Source: Limoniibacter endophyticus
Lineage (GTDB): Bacteria > Pseudomonadota > Alphaproteobacteria > Rhizobiales > Rhizobiaceae
Direction of reading: 5' to 3'
DNA: 64,000 nucleotides
NCBI RefSeq assembly: GCF_014652835.1
Contig: NZ_BMZO01000002.1
Location: 310,001 to 374,000 of the forward strand
Position 1 is the stretch's first letter; each line of letters opens with the position of its first letter. The position numbers were made by a program, and so were the translations under genes. Shown one piece after another: positions 57,526 through 64,000 of the stretch. The notes beneath the pieces are model-generated. The model had not been told where the DNA came from. It searched no databases and saw nothing but the letters and a program-made list of their open reading frames with translations.

Positions 57526-58440
57526 TTATCCAGTTTTGAGTTCGCTCCAGCGGTTTTGGGTTGCTGTATTTGGGGCGGTAGCGGCGGGTTGCGGTGCGGA
57601 GGCATTTTCGCTGCGCACCGCAACCCGTCGCGGGTTTATGGTCTGGGCGAATTCTGCAGGTCAGCCAGCCGAGGCCAGAGTGTGATCGGTTATCGTTATA
57701 ATCGCTGCGCCAGTTTAAAAGCGCTGATCGGGCATGGGTCAGTGACGAGAAGAGAGTTTCATTCAAGAACTCGTCTCGCAGGCGCCCATTGAAGCTTTCG
57801 ATGAAGGCGTTCTGGATCGGTTTGCCCGGTGCGATGTAGTGCCATTCCCCCTCGGTCGGGTCCGTCCATTGCAGGATCGCGTTGCTGGTGAACTCGCTGC
57901 CATTGTCGCTGACGATCATCTTCGGTTTACCGCGCTCCTCGATGATCCGATCCAGCTCATGGGCAACCCGCAGGCCGGAAAGGGACGTATCGGCGACGAG
58001 GCCCAGGCATTCCCTGTGCAATCATCGACGACCGTCAGAACCTGGAACCTGCGACCATCGGTGAGTTGATCCGACACGAAGTCCAGCCACCAGCGATCAT
58101 TGGCGGCAAGCGGGATCAGCATCGGCGCTCGGGTGCCGATCGCTCGCTTGCGGCCACCGCGCTTGCGCACTGTCAGCTTCTCTTCCCGATAGAGCCGCTT
58201 GTGGTTCACAAGGTGACCCTCACGCCTGAGTAGCACATGAAGGCGCCGATATCCGAAGCGGCGGCGTTCATGCGCCAGCGCCTTCATCCGTTCGCGAAGG
58301 TCGTGGTCATCGCTGCGCCTGGTTGCGTAACGGATCGTCATTCGGCAAAAGCCGATGGCTTTACACGCCCGCCGCTCGCTCATCCGATGTTGGTTCATCA
58401 GATGCGCGACAGCTCTCCGCTTGGCTGCGGGCGTCACCAC
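57526..58440 (-). pseudogene. IS3-family transposase orfB, two frameshifts
   Basis: DDE integrase of IS3/IS407 type ([56 protein letters not shown]). A one-base loss near 58014-58018 breaks the frame after VVDDCT, where the family continues RECLGL. A second loss near 57655-57662 breaks it after GWLT; the restored frame ends at TAA 57526-57528 with RWSELKTG. The programmed orfA-orfB shift is a separate matter. Confidence 0.85.
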
Positions 58441-58661
58441 TTCTTTCCCAAAAGGTCTTTTAAAGCAGCATTGTCCAGCATCGCATCCGCCAAGAGCCGC
58501 TTGGCTTCGGACACGTCCATGTCGCCGAACTTGGCCTTCCACTTGTAGATGCTGGCATCGCTGACGCCGTGCTTGCGGCAAAGCTCCGAGACCGGTGTGC
58601 CTGCCTCGTGCTCCTTCAGAATGCCGATGATTTGTTCGTCCGAGAAATGGTTGCGCTTCAT
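58434..58661 (-). CDS. IS3-family transposase orfA, internally shortened
   Basis: 75-aa helix-turn-helix protein (SDEQIIGILKEHEAGTPVSE, CRKHGVSDASIYKWKAKFG). Usual relatives have about 12-14 more residues between SEAKRL and LLADAML; here these are joined directly, consistent with a deletion between short repeats coding for KRL. The HTH is intact, transposition is doubtful. Confidence 0.8.
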   Translation of the reverse strand: MKRNHFSDEQIIGILKEHEAGTPVSELCRKHGVSDASIYKWKAKFGDMDVSEAKRLLADAMLDNAALKDLLGKKW

Positions 58662-58724
58662 TCCTGGTCCTCTTAATGGACCAGAGCTTACTTCAAAATG
58701 GATTATTTCAACGGGGCAAGGTCA

Positions 58725-58949
58725 CACACGCTTTGGCGCCATGCGGCTGCCAAGGATAGCTTAGGCGCTTCCTTCTCATCGGAGTCGGGCAAATCGATTG
58801 AGATCAGGAGCTGGCGAACAGTGTCCATTACCATGCGTGTCAATGAGCTGTCCGTATGTTCGACCGGCACTCGGCTTGTCAGGGAAAGCAAACCGCGGCT
58901 CGGCTGGTGCGCGCCTTCTGCGCGTCAGCACTTGAACAGCCTGTGCGGG
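58725..58949. other. Gene fragment between IS and repeat
   Basis: 225 bp. A minus-strand frame (58703-58891) reads plausible protein (MVMDTVRQLLISIDLPDSDE) and runs into the IS end, so it may be a truncated gene. No family recognised. Confidence 0.4.
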
Positions 58950-59375
58950 CGTGGATGAATTTCCGCAGCTGAATTTTTTAAAAGCATCGAAATCAAGCGC
59001 TTGTCATTTTTATTCCAGGTGTTGGGGCGCAATCCATTCACACCTTGCGGGCGTGAGGGATACTCTCCCTGCGCTTGGGGTATATGGTGTGCACCCGGAC
59101 ACCTGATGCGCTGAAAAAGCGGATGCATGCGGATTAGCGACCCGTATGCAGGAAGGCCGCGACATGAGAGCCTGACAAACTCACCAGTCAATGCTTTCGA
59201 ACCGTTCAGGGCATGTGGAAGCATGCGAGAATACAATGAAATGAACGGGCCACATGCCCTGACTCCATTTCATCCTTTCCCCGCCCGAGCCAGATCGATG
59301 GCTCCACATAAGGGGAAGCGAACAACCGCGCGGCAAAAGCCGTAGCGGATTTTTCTGCTGCGCTCGAGCCAATCC
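58950..59375. repeat. 426-bp dispersed repeat, copy 2
   Basis: Same orientation as copy 1 at 3237-3662, about 99 percent identical. The internal 13-bp inverted repeat is at 59206-59218 and 59250-59262. It lies 225 bp from the decayed IS and about 55 bp before the TetR stop. Confidence 0.9.
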
Positions 59376-59429
59376 GGATCTGTTCAGTTGCCGCTTCGAG
59401 GGTAAAGATCAAGCCATTGCGACCAAGGA

Positions 59430-60029
59430 TCAGGGAGTCGTTGTCCCAACCACCAGCCCGTCGATCACCAGATCGATCGACGCAAGGAGCAGTTCGTCTT
59501 CCTCAAGGGAGTCGGTCAAAAGCAGATGCCAGTTCAGTGTCATGAGAAGACGAGCGGCGGCGTGCAGGTCGCGGGATGGCGCAATGTCGCCGCGCTTTTG
59601 CGCGCGCTCCAGAACACGCATGGGGTATTGCAGGCGAAAAGGTATGATCTCATCCTTGAGAAGAGCGAGCGCGCGCGGGTCCTGCTGAGCCTCGGCGATC
59701 AGGCCGCGAAGTGCCATTCCGGAAGCCGTGTCGCGCCAGCCCGTAAAGAGGTTGCGACAAAGCTGATGCAATTCGTCACGCAAGCATCCGGTCTCTTCTA
59801 TCGACAGAAGGTTCTCGCTCTCTGTGTCGAATATTTCGTGGATCAGGCCTGCCTTGTGCTTCCACCAGCGATAGATCGTCGGCTTGCTCGCGCCGGCGCG
59901 GCGTGCAACGGCATCTATCGAAAAGGCGGCATAGCCATCAGTTCGCAGCAAGGTCGTTGCTGCATCAATGACGGCGCGCTGGCTCTGCGGGTTTCGGACA
60001 GGCCCAATAGAGTATCTGCTTCTCTCCAT
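59430..60029 (-). CDS. TetR/AcrR-family transcriptional regulator
   Basis: 199-aa repressor: N-terminal TetR DNA-binding domain (AVIDAATTLLRTDGYAAFSI, ARRAGASKPTIYRWWKHKAG, about residues 18-60) and a ligand-binding C-terminus. ATG 60029 has GGAGGA about 9 nt upstream. The target is unknown; no efflux gene is adjacent, and the DNA beyond its stop is repeat sequence. Confidence 0.9.
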   Translation of the reverse strand: MERSRYSIGPVRNPQSQRAVIDAATTLLRTDGYAAFSIDAVARRAGASKPTIYRWWKHKAGLIHEIFDTESENLLSIEETGCLRDELHQLCRNLFTGWRDTASGMALRGLIAEAQQDPRALALLKDEIIPFRLQYPMRVLERAQKRGDIAPSRDLHAAARLLMTLNWHLLLTDSLEEDELLLASIDLVIDGLVVGTTTP

Positions 60030-60433
60030 GCGCAACGTTCCTCCTCCATTGCGTACGTCTTCTTTTTGAGCGTCTAGCCGACTCCTCAATCGGCTTGAGC
60101 ACGCAGAGATTAGCAGGATCGGTTCGAACTGGAAGCGCAAGATGCGTGAATGATTCATGTGGAAGGCGATCACATTTCGCATCGCATTGTTTCCTATGGA
60201 CGGAGGAAACATCAAAAAGCATCATTAAGCCATTATTAAACCGAGGAATTTCTTGCGGCGGCAATTCTCGCGCGTTTCGTTGCGTAAACGTTGAGGAGGA
60301 ACCCTCGCCGTATTTCGTCCGTTTTTTGCGCACTGATAGTGTTCATGCTGCATTCAGAATGAGCGATCTAAAAATGCAGTCAGAGGTTTCCCGCTGCCGA
60401 ACGGCGCGGATCAGGGAGCGAAGGAGTGCTCAC
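60030..60433. other. Intergenic region TetR to BA14K gene
   Basis: 404 bp between divergent genes. It must hold both promoters. No repeat or further gene seen. Confidence 0.45.
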
Positions 60434-60826
60434 ATGAACAATTGGATCAAAACGAGTGTTTTGTCTGCTGCGGCCGCTTCAATGCTTATGGTGAGCTTGC
60501 CGGCTGCGGAAGCCCGCGACCATTGGCATCGTCATCATCATCGCGGCGGTGGCGATGCCGTTGCCGCCGGTGTGATCGGTCTTGCCACAGGTGCCATTAT
60601 CGGTGGAATGGTGGCTAATTCCGGACCCCGTTATGTCGAGGAACGCCGTTATTACGAGGCGCCCCCGCGCTACTATCGCCCGGCACCGCGTCCGGTCTAT
60701 CGGACGTATGAACCGTGGACCCGCGAATGGTACCGTTATTGCGGCAATCGTTACCGCAGCTTCAATCCGAGCACCGGTACGTTTGTAGGATATGACGGGA
60801 TTGAACGGTTCTGTGAAGCGAACTGA
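60434..60826 (+). CDS. BA14K-family secreted protein
   Basis: 130-aa protein: signal peptide ending AAEA, a His-rich stretch (HWHRHHHRGGG), a Gly-rich hydrophobic segment (GVIGLATGAIIGGMVA) and the C-terminal BA14K motif WYRYCGNRYRSFNP-x-TGTF-x-GYDG. Founding members are Brucella 14-kDa immunoreactive proteins with lectin-like properties. AAGGAG is 7 nt before the ATG. Confidence 0.88.
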   Translation: MNNWIKTSVLSAAAASMLMVSLPAAEARDHWHRHHHRGGGDAVAAGVIGLATGAIIGGMVANSGPRYVEERRYYEAPPRYYRPAPRPVYRTYEPWTREWYRYCGNRYRSFNPSTGTFVGYDGIERFCEAN

Positions 60827-60846
60827 CCTGTTGAAATAGATCTTTG

Positions 60847-60878
60847 AAAAGCGGCTCTTCGGAGTCGCTTTTTGCTTT
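60847..60878 (+). terminator. BA14K gene terminator
   Basis: AAAAGCG-g-CTC-TTCG-GAG-t-CGCTTTTT, a stem with a TTCG tetraloop followed by T residues. Confidence 0.8.
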
Positions 60879-61007
60879 TGTGGGGGCAAGTGCGCATTGT
60901 CGTTCAAATTGTCATAAAAGAAGATTAGCTTCGTCGGCAATAAGTTCACGAGCGCAGGCGGCTGCGTCGAGATCGGCCTGGCAGGGCACTGAAACGGGAG
61001 AGTTCTT

Positions 61008-62228
61008 ATGAAGATTGCAGTTCTGGGTGGCGATGGTTTCGTCGGTTGGCCGACCTCCTTGCATCTTTCCGACCAGGGACATGAAGTTCATATACTCGAC
61101 AATCTCTCCCGGCGCTGGATAGACACGGAGCTAGGCGTTCAGTCACTGACGCCGATGGATTCAATCCAGGAACGCACGCGCGTCTGGCACGAGGTGACCG
61201 GGCGCCGCATTCATTTCCATCTGCTGGATCTGGCACGCGATTACGATCTGCTGAAGGGGTGGCTGGCAGAGCATAAGCCGGATGCCATCGTACATTTTGC
61301 CGAGCAGCGCGCCGCACCTTATTCGATGAAAAGCGACCGCCACAAGAATTACACTGTCAACAACAACGTCAACGCGACCCATAATCTGCTCAACGCGCTT
61401 GTCGAGACCGGCATAGATGCGCATCTCGTGCATCTTGGCACGATGGGTGTCTATGGCTACTCGACGATTGGCGCAGCTATTCCGGAAGGCTATCTGCCGG
61501 TCGGCATAGAAACGATGTCGGGAGATACGGTTACGCAGGAAATCCTCTATCCGTCGAACCCCGGCTCGATCTATCACATGACAAAATGCCTGGATCAGCT
61601 TCTCTTTGCCTTCTATGCGAAGAATGACGGACTGCGCATCACCGATCTGCATCAGGGGATCGTCTGGGGCACTCACACCGAACAGACGCGCCGTCACGAA
61701 CAGCTCATCAATCGCTTCGACTATGATGGCGATTATGGCACGGTACTGAACCGTTTCCTCATTCAGGCGGCTATCGGCTATCCACTGACCGTACATGGCA
61801 CGGGTGGTCAGACGCGCGCCTTCATTCATATTCAGGACTCGGTTCGCTGCATCGACATCGCCTTGCAGAACGCGCCGAAGGCAGGGGAGAAGGTCAAGAT
61901 CTTCAACCAGATGACGGAAACGCACCGGGTACGCGATCTGGCCGAGATGGTCGGGAAGATCGCTGGAGCGAAAGTTTCCTATTTGCCGAACCCGCGCAAG
62001 GAAGCGGCTGAGAACGATCTCGTTGTCAAGAATGAGCAGTTTCTGGCGCTCGGTCTCAACCCGATCACTCTGAAGGAAGGACTGCTCGGCGAAGTGATCG
62101 ACGTGGCGAAGAAATATGCGTATCGCGTTGACCGTAGCCGCGTTCCCGCCGTTTCTGCCTGGACGAAGGACATCGCCAGAACCATCGATCGAGATCCCGA
62201 AGGCAAGCGTCTGAAGAGCGTTTCGTGA
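61008..62228 (+). CDS. sqdB: UDP-sulfoquinovose synthase
   Basis: 406-aa SDR enzyme that makes UDP-sulfoquinovose from UDP-glucose and sulfite, for sulfolipid (SQDG). The NAD site is GGDGFVGWPTS; catalytic residues are in LGTMGVYGYS and the YHMTK (Y-x3-K) motif; HGTGGQTRAFIHI is also typical. First gene of sqdBDC, overlapping sqdD by 4 nt. Confidence 0.93.
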   Translation: MKIAVLGGDGFVGWPTSLHLSDQGHEVHILDNLSRRWIDTELGVQSLTPMDSIQERTRVWHEVTGRRIHFHLLDLARDYDLLKGWLAEHKPDAIVHFAEQRAAPYSMKSDRHKNYTVNNNVNATHNLLNALVETGIDAHLVHLGTMGVYGYSTIGAAIPEGYLPVGIETMSGDTVTQEILYPSNPGSIYHMTKCLDQLLFAFYAKNDGLRITDLHQGIVWGTHTEQTRRHEQLINRFDYDGDYGTVLNRFLIQAAIGYPLTVHGTGGQTRAFIHIQDSVRCIDIALQNAPKAGEKVKIFNQMTETHRVRDLAEMVGKIAGAKVSYLPNPRKEAAENDLVVKNEQFLALGLNPITLKEGLLGEVIDVAKKYAYRVDRSRVPAVSAWTKDIARTIDRDPEGKRLKSVS

Positions 62229-63028
62229 GCCGTTTCGCTTATGTGACGCTGGTGACCAATGCCGAATATGCGCTCGGCGCCAAGGCATTGATCAACTCCC
62301 TCAAGATGACGGGAACGCAGGCTGATATCGCCGTGCTGCACACGGGCGGGGTTGCCGATAGTGACCTCGCCATGCTGCGGGCGACCGGCGCGACGCTGGT
62401 GGAAGGCTCTTTGCTTGAGACAAGCGATGAATTCAATCAGCGCCACCAGAGAGACCGGCTTCACGCCAATGCGCCCTTCACCAGAGGCAACAAGCCGGCC
62501 TTTCACACGCCGCTCGATAATTTCGTCAAGCTTCGGCTCTGGGAGATGCAGCACTATGAGACCTGCGTCTTTCTCGACGCCGATACGGTCGTGATGCGGA
62601 ATATCGACCGGCTTTTTGCCTATCCGCAATTTTCCGCAGCGCCCAATGTGTATGAAAGCCTTGCCGATTTCCACCGGATGAACTCGGGCGTGTTCGTTGC
62701 GAAGCCTTCGGCTGTAACGTTTCGCGCCATGATGGCTGCGCTCGATACGACCGGCGCATTCTGGCCTCGCACCGACCAGACTTTCCTGCAACATTTCTTT
62801 CCGCAGTGGCACGGCCTGCCGGTGTTCGACAACATGCTGCAATATGTCTGGTTCAACATGCCGGAACTGTGGGACTGGGCTTCGGTCAATGTCGTGCATT
62901 TTCAGTATGAGAAGCCGTGGCAGGACGAGCATCCCAAAGCTGAAAAGCTTCAGCCGCTGATCGATATCTGGCGCAGCTTCGAGCAGGGGCGCGCGCCTGA
63001 TCCGGCGACACTGCGTAATCCGGGATGA
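62225..63028 (+). CDS. sqdD: Glycogenin-like GT8 glycosyltransferase, probable SqdD
   Basis: 267-aa GT8-family protein with the DxD-type motif FLDADTVVMRNID. By position between sqdB and an SDR gene it corresponds to SqdD of Rhodobacter, proposed to transfer sulfoquinovose to diacylglycerol. GTG start 62225 overlaps the sqdB stop, and its own stop overlaps sqdC (ATGA). The role in SQDG is inferred from context. Confidence 0.8.
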   Translation: MSRFAYVTLVTNAEYALGAKALINSLKMTGTQADIAVLHTGGVADSDLAMLRATGATLVEGSLLETSDEFNQRHQRDRLHANAPFTRGNKPAFHTPLDNFVKLRLWEMQHYETCVFLDADTVVMRNIDRLFAYPQFSAAPNVYESLADFHRMNSGVFVAKPSAVTFRAMMAALDTTGAFWPRTDQTFLQHFFPQWHGLPVFDNMLQYVWFNMPELWDWASVNVVHFQYEKPWQDEHPKAEKLQPLIDIWRSFEQGRAPDPATLRNPG

Positions 63029-63924
63029 GGAGACAGCGCGTTCTGATTTTGGGCGGAACAGGCCTTGTCGGGCGCTTCGTCGTTGAGAACTGCCTCGCGG
63101 GGGGATACGATGTTTCTGTCATGGGCCGCACGCCGCCGGCCGCTGGCATGTTTTCGAATGATATTGATTTTCGTCCCGGTATTCTTGATCCCGACGCACG
63201 GCCGGACAGGTTGTTCGATGGCGTCTCGTACGTCGTGCATGCAGCCTTCCAGCATGCGCCGGGCAAATACCGAGGCGGTGAGGGCGATGATCCGCATGGT
63301 TTCTGGCGCGCCAATGTCGACGGTTCGGTTGCTCTTCTGGAAGCTGCGAAACGTGCGTGTGTGAAGCGCTTCGTTTTTCTTTCAAGCCGTGCGGCCTATC
63401 CGCCAGTTGCGCCGGGCGTCATTCTTGACGAGATAATGGTGGGCGAACCGGCATCCTTTTATGGCAAGACCAAGCTGGTGGTAGAGCAAAAGCTTGCGCA
63501 GCTACGCGAAGATGGTTTCCTCGGCATCAGCCTGCGTATCACCGGCGTTTACGGTGCACACAGGTTAGGGGCCCGGCATAAGTGGGAACAGCTTTTTGAC
63601 GATTATCTGTGCGGGCGCAAAATAATCCCGCGTGCCGCAACGGAAGTGCACGGCGAGGATGTTGCTTCCGCCGTCGGCCTCATGCTGGAACTGCCGGAAG
63701 AGAAAATCGAGCATAATCTCTATAATGTGTCGGACATGGTGCTCGATCTGCATGATCTTCTGGCAATCGTCAAGGACGGCACCGGATCGCACGTGCCGCT
63801 TCCGGTGCGTTCAGAGGCGGGCGGGATAAATGCCATGAAGACCGAGCGTTTGCGGAAGCTTGGATGGGTTCCTGGCGGCGAGAACAGGCTTCGTGAGCGC
63901 GTCATGGCGTTGATCTCGAGCTGA
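63025..63924 (+). CDS. sqdC: NAD(P)-dependent epimerase/dehydratase, probable SqdC
   Basis: 299-aa SDR protein: nucleotide site LGGTGLVGRFV at the N-terminus and SFYGKTKLV (Y-x3-K) near residue 149. Third gene of the operon, the position of sqdC in Rhodobacter and Sinorhizobium-type sqd clusters. Its precise step in sulfolipid synthesis is unsettled. A hairpin GAGGCA/TGCCTC follows at about 63927. Confidence 0.75.
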   Translation: MRRQRVLILGGTGLVGRFVVENCLAGGYDVSVMGRTPPAAGMFSNDIDFRPGILDPDARPDRLFDGVSYVVHAAFQHAPGKYRGGEGDDPHGFWRANVDGSVALLEAAKRACVKRFVFLSSRAAYPPVAPGVILDEIMVGEPASFYGKTKLVVEQKLAQLREDGFLGISLRITGVYGAHRLGARHKWEQLFDDYLCGRKIIPRAATEVHGEDVASAVGLMLELPEEKIEHNLYNVSDMVLDLHDLLAIVKDGTGSHVPLPVRSEAGGINAMKTERLRKLGWVPGGENRLRERVMALISS

Positions 63925-64000
63925 GGAGAGGCAGGCCTTGGGCGTGCCTCCACCTCGGTTGCATTGAGCCTGATCTTGCGAATGCTTAGCTCGTCTCGGC

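Larger units (their letters stand above)
57508..58724 (-). mobile_element. Decayed IS3-family element (IS407-like group)
   Basis: 1217 bp bounded by imperfect inverted repeats: TGACCTTGCCC at 57508-57518 and its complement at 58714-58724, with further agreement (ATCCA-x-TTTTGA) inside. It holds orfA and orfB on the minus strand. The 4-bp flanks (ATGC and CACA) do not match, so no target duplication remains. orfB has two frameshifts and orfA a short deletion, so it should be inactive without help. Confidence 0.85.

Overview
The window reads as a chromosomal segment of a GC-rich alphaproteobacterium of the order Hyphomicrobiales, probably Brucellaceae or a close relative. This is inferred from a BA14K-family protein, a UvrB with long extra tails, an Lgt resembling Brucella Lgt, a hemF/trmL/petABC neighbourhood and an sqdBDC operon. 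Most of the window is dense housekeeping sequence. Accessory signals are concentrated at 3.2-3.7 kb, 23.4-23.8 kb, 49.2-49.6 kb and 57.2-59.4 kb.

Layout. 1-3.2 kb: partial metallophosphoesterase, Nudix hydrolase, glutathionyl-hydroquinone reductase-like protein, GNAT acetyltransferase. 3.24-3.66 kb: copy 1 of a 426-bp repeat. 3.7-10.5 kb (minus): a MoxR / DUF58 / BatA-DUF4159 / large membrane protein operon, divergent from DUF1285, CoA-pyrophosphatase-type Nudix and CCA-adding enzyme. 13.3-15.7 kb: lipoprotein, DUF1059 protein, hemF, small conserved-looking protein, trmL. 16.2-20.3 kb: two ABC half-exporters. 20.6-23.4 kb: petABC (cytochrome bc1), followed by a start-less nadB-like remnant. 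24-30.6 kb: ychF, corA, membrane protein, two overlapping MaoC-like genes, apt, pth, rplY. 30.7-34.7 kb: ChbG/YdjC deacetylase, GT2, GtrA and GT39 genes, a set that resembles lipid A amino-sugar decoration modules. 34.8-40.6 kb: prs, lipoprotein, M24-fold protein, pgeF, MidA-type methyltransferase, lgt. 40.7-42.4 kb: ubiK, ybjN-like, csaA-like and an unlisted 45-aa ORF.

42.5-45.3 kb: copper module (CopA-type P1B ATPase plus DUF305 protein) behind a MerR/CueR-type promoter with a 19-bp spacer. 45.4-49.2 kb: histidine kinase, OmpR-type regulator and MarR regulator, divergent from ilvE, with a dyad between them. 49.3-49.55 kb: a candidate small RNA or transcription attenuator ahead of a metallo-beta-lactamase-fold gene. 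50.3-56.6 kb: Kazal-repeat lipoprotein, EF-hand protein, small secreted proteins, DUF922 protease and uvrB. 56.9 kb: cold-shock protein. 57.5-58.7 kb: a decayed IS3/IS407-group element. 58.95-59.38 kb: copy 2 of the 426-bp repeat. 59.4-60.8 kb: TetR regulator and BA14K protein. 61-63.9 kb: sqdB-sqdD-sqdC, the pathway to the sulfolipid sulfoquinovosyl diacylglycerol.

No tRNA, rRNA or CRISPR array was recognised. All assignments are by eye from motifs and gene order. No database search was run.
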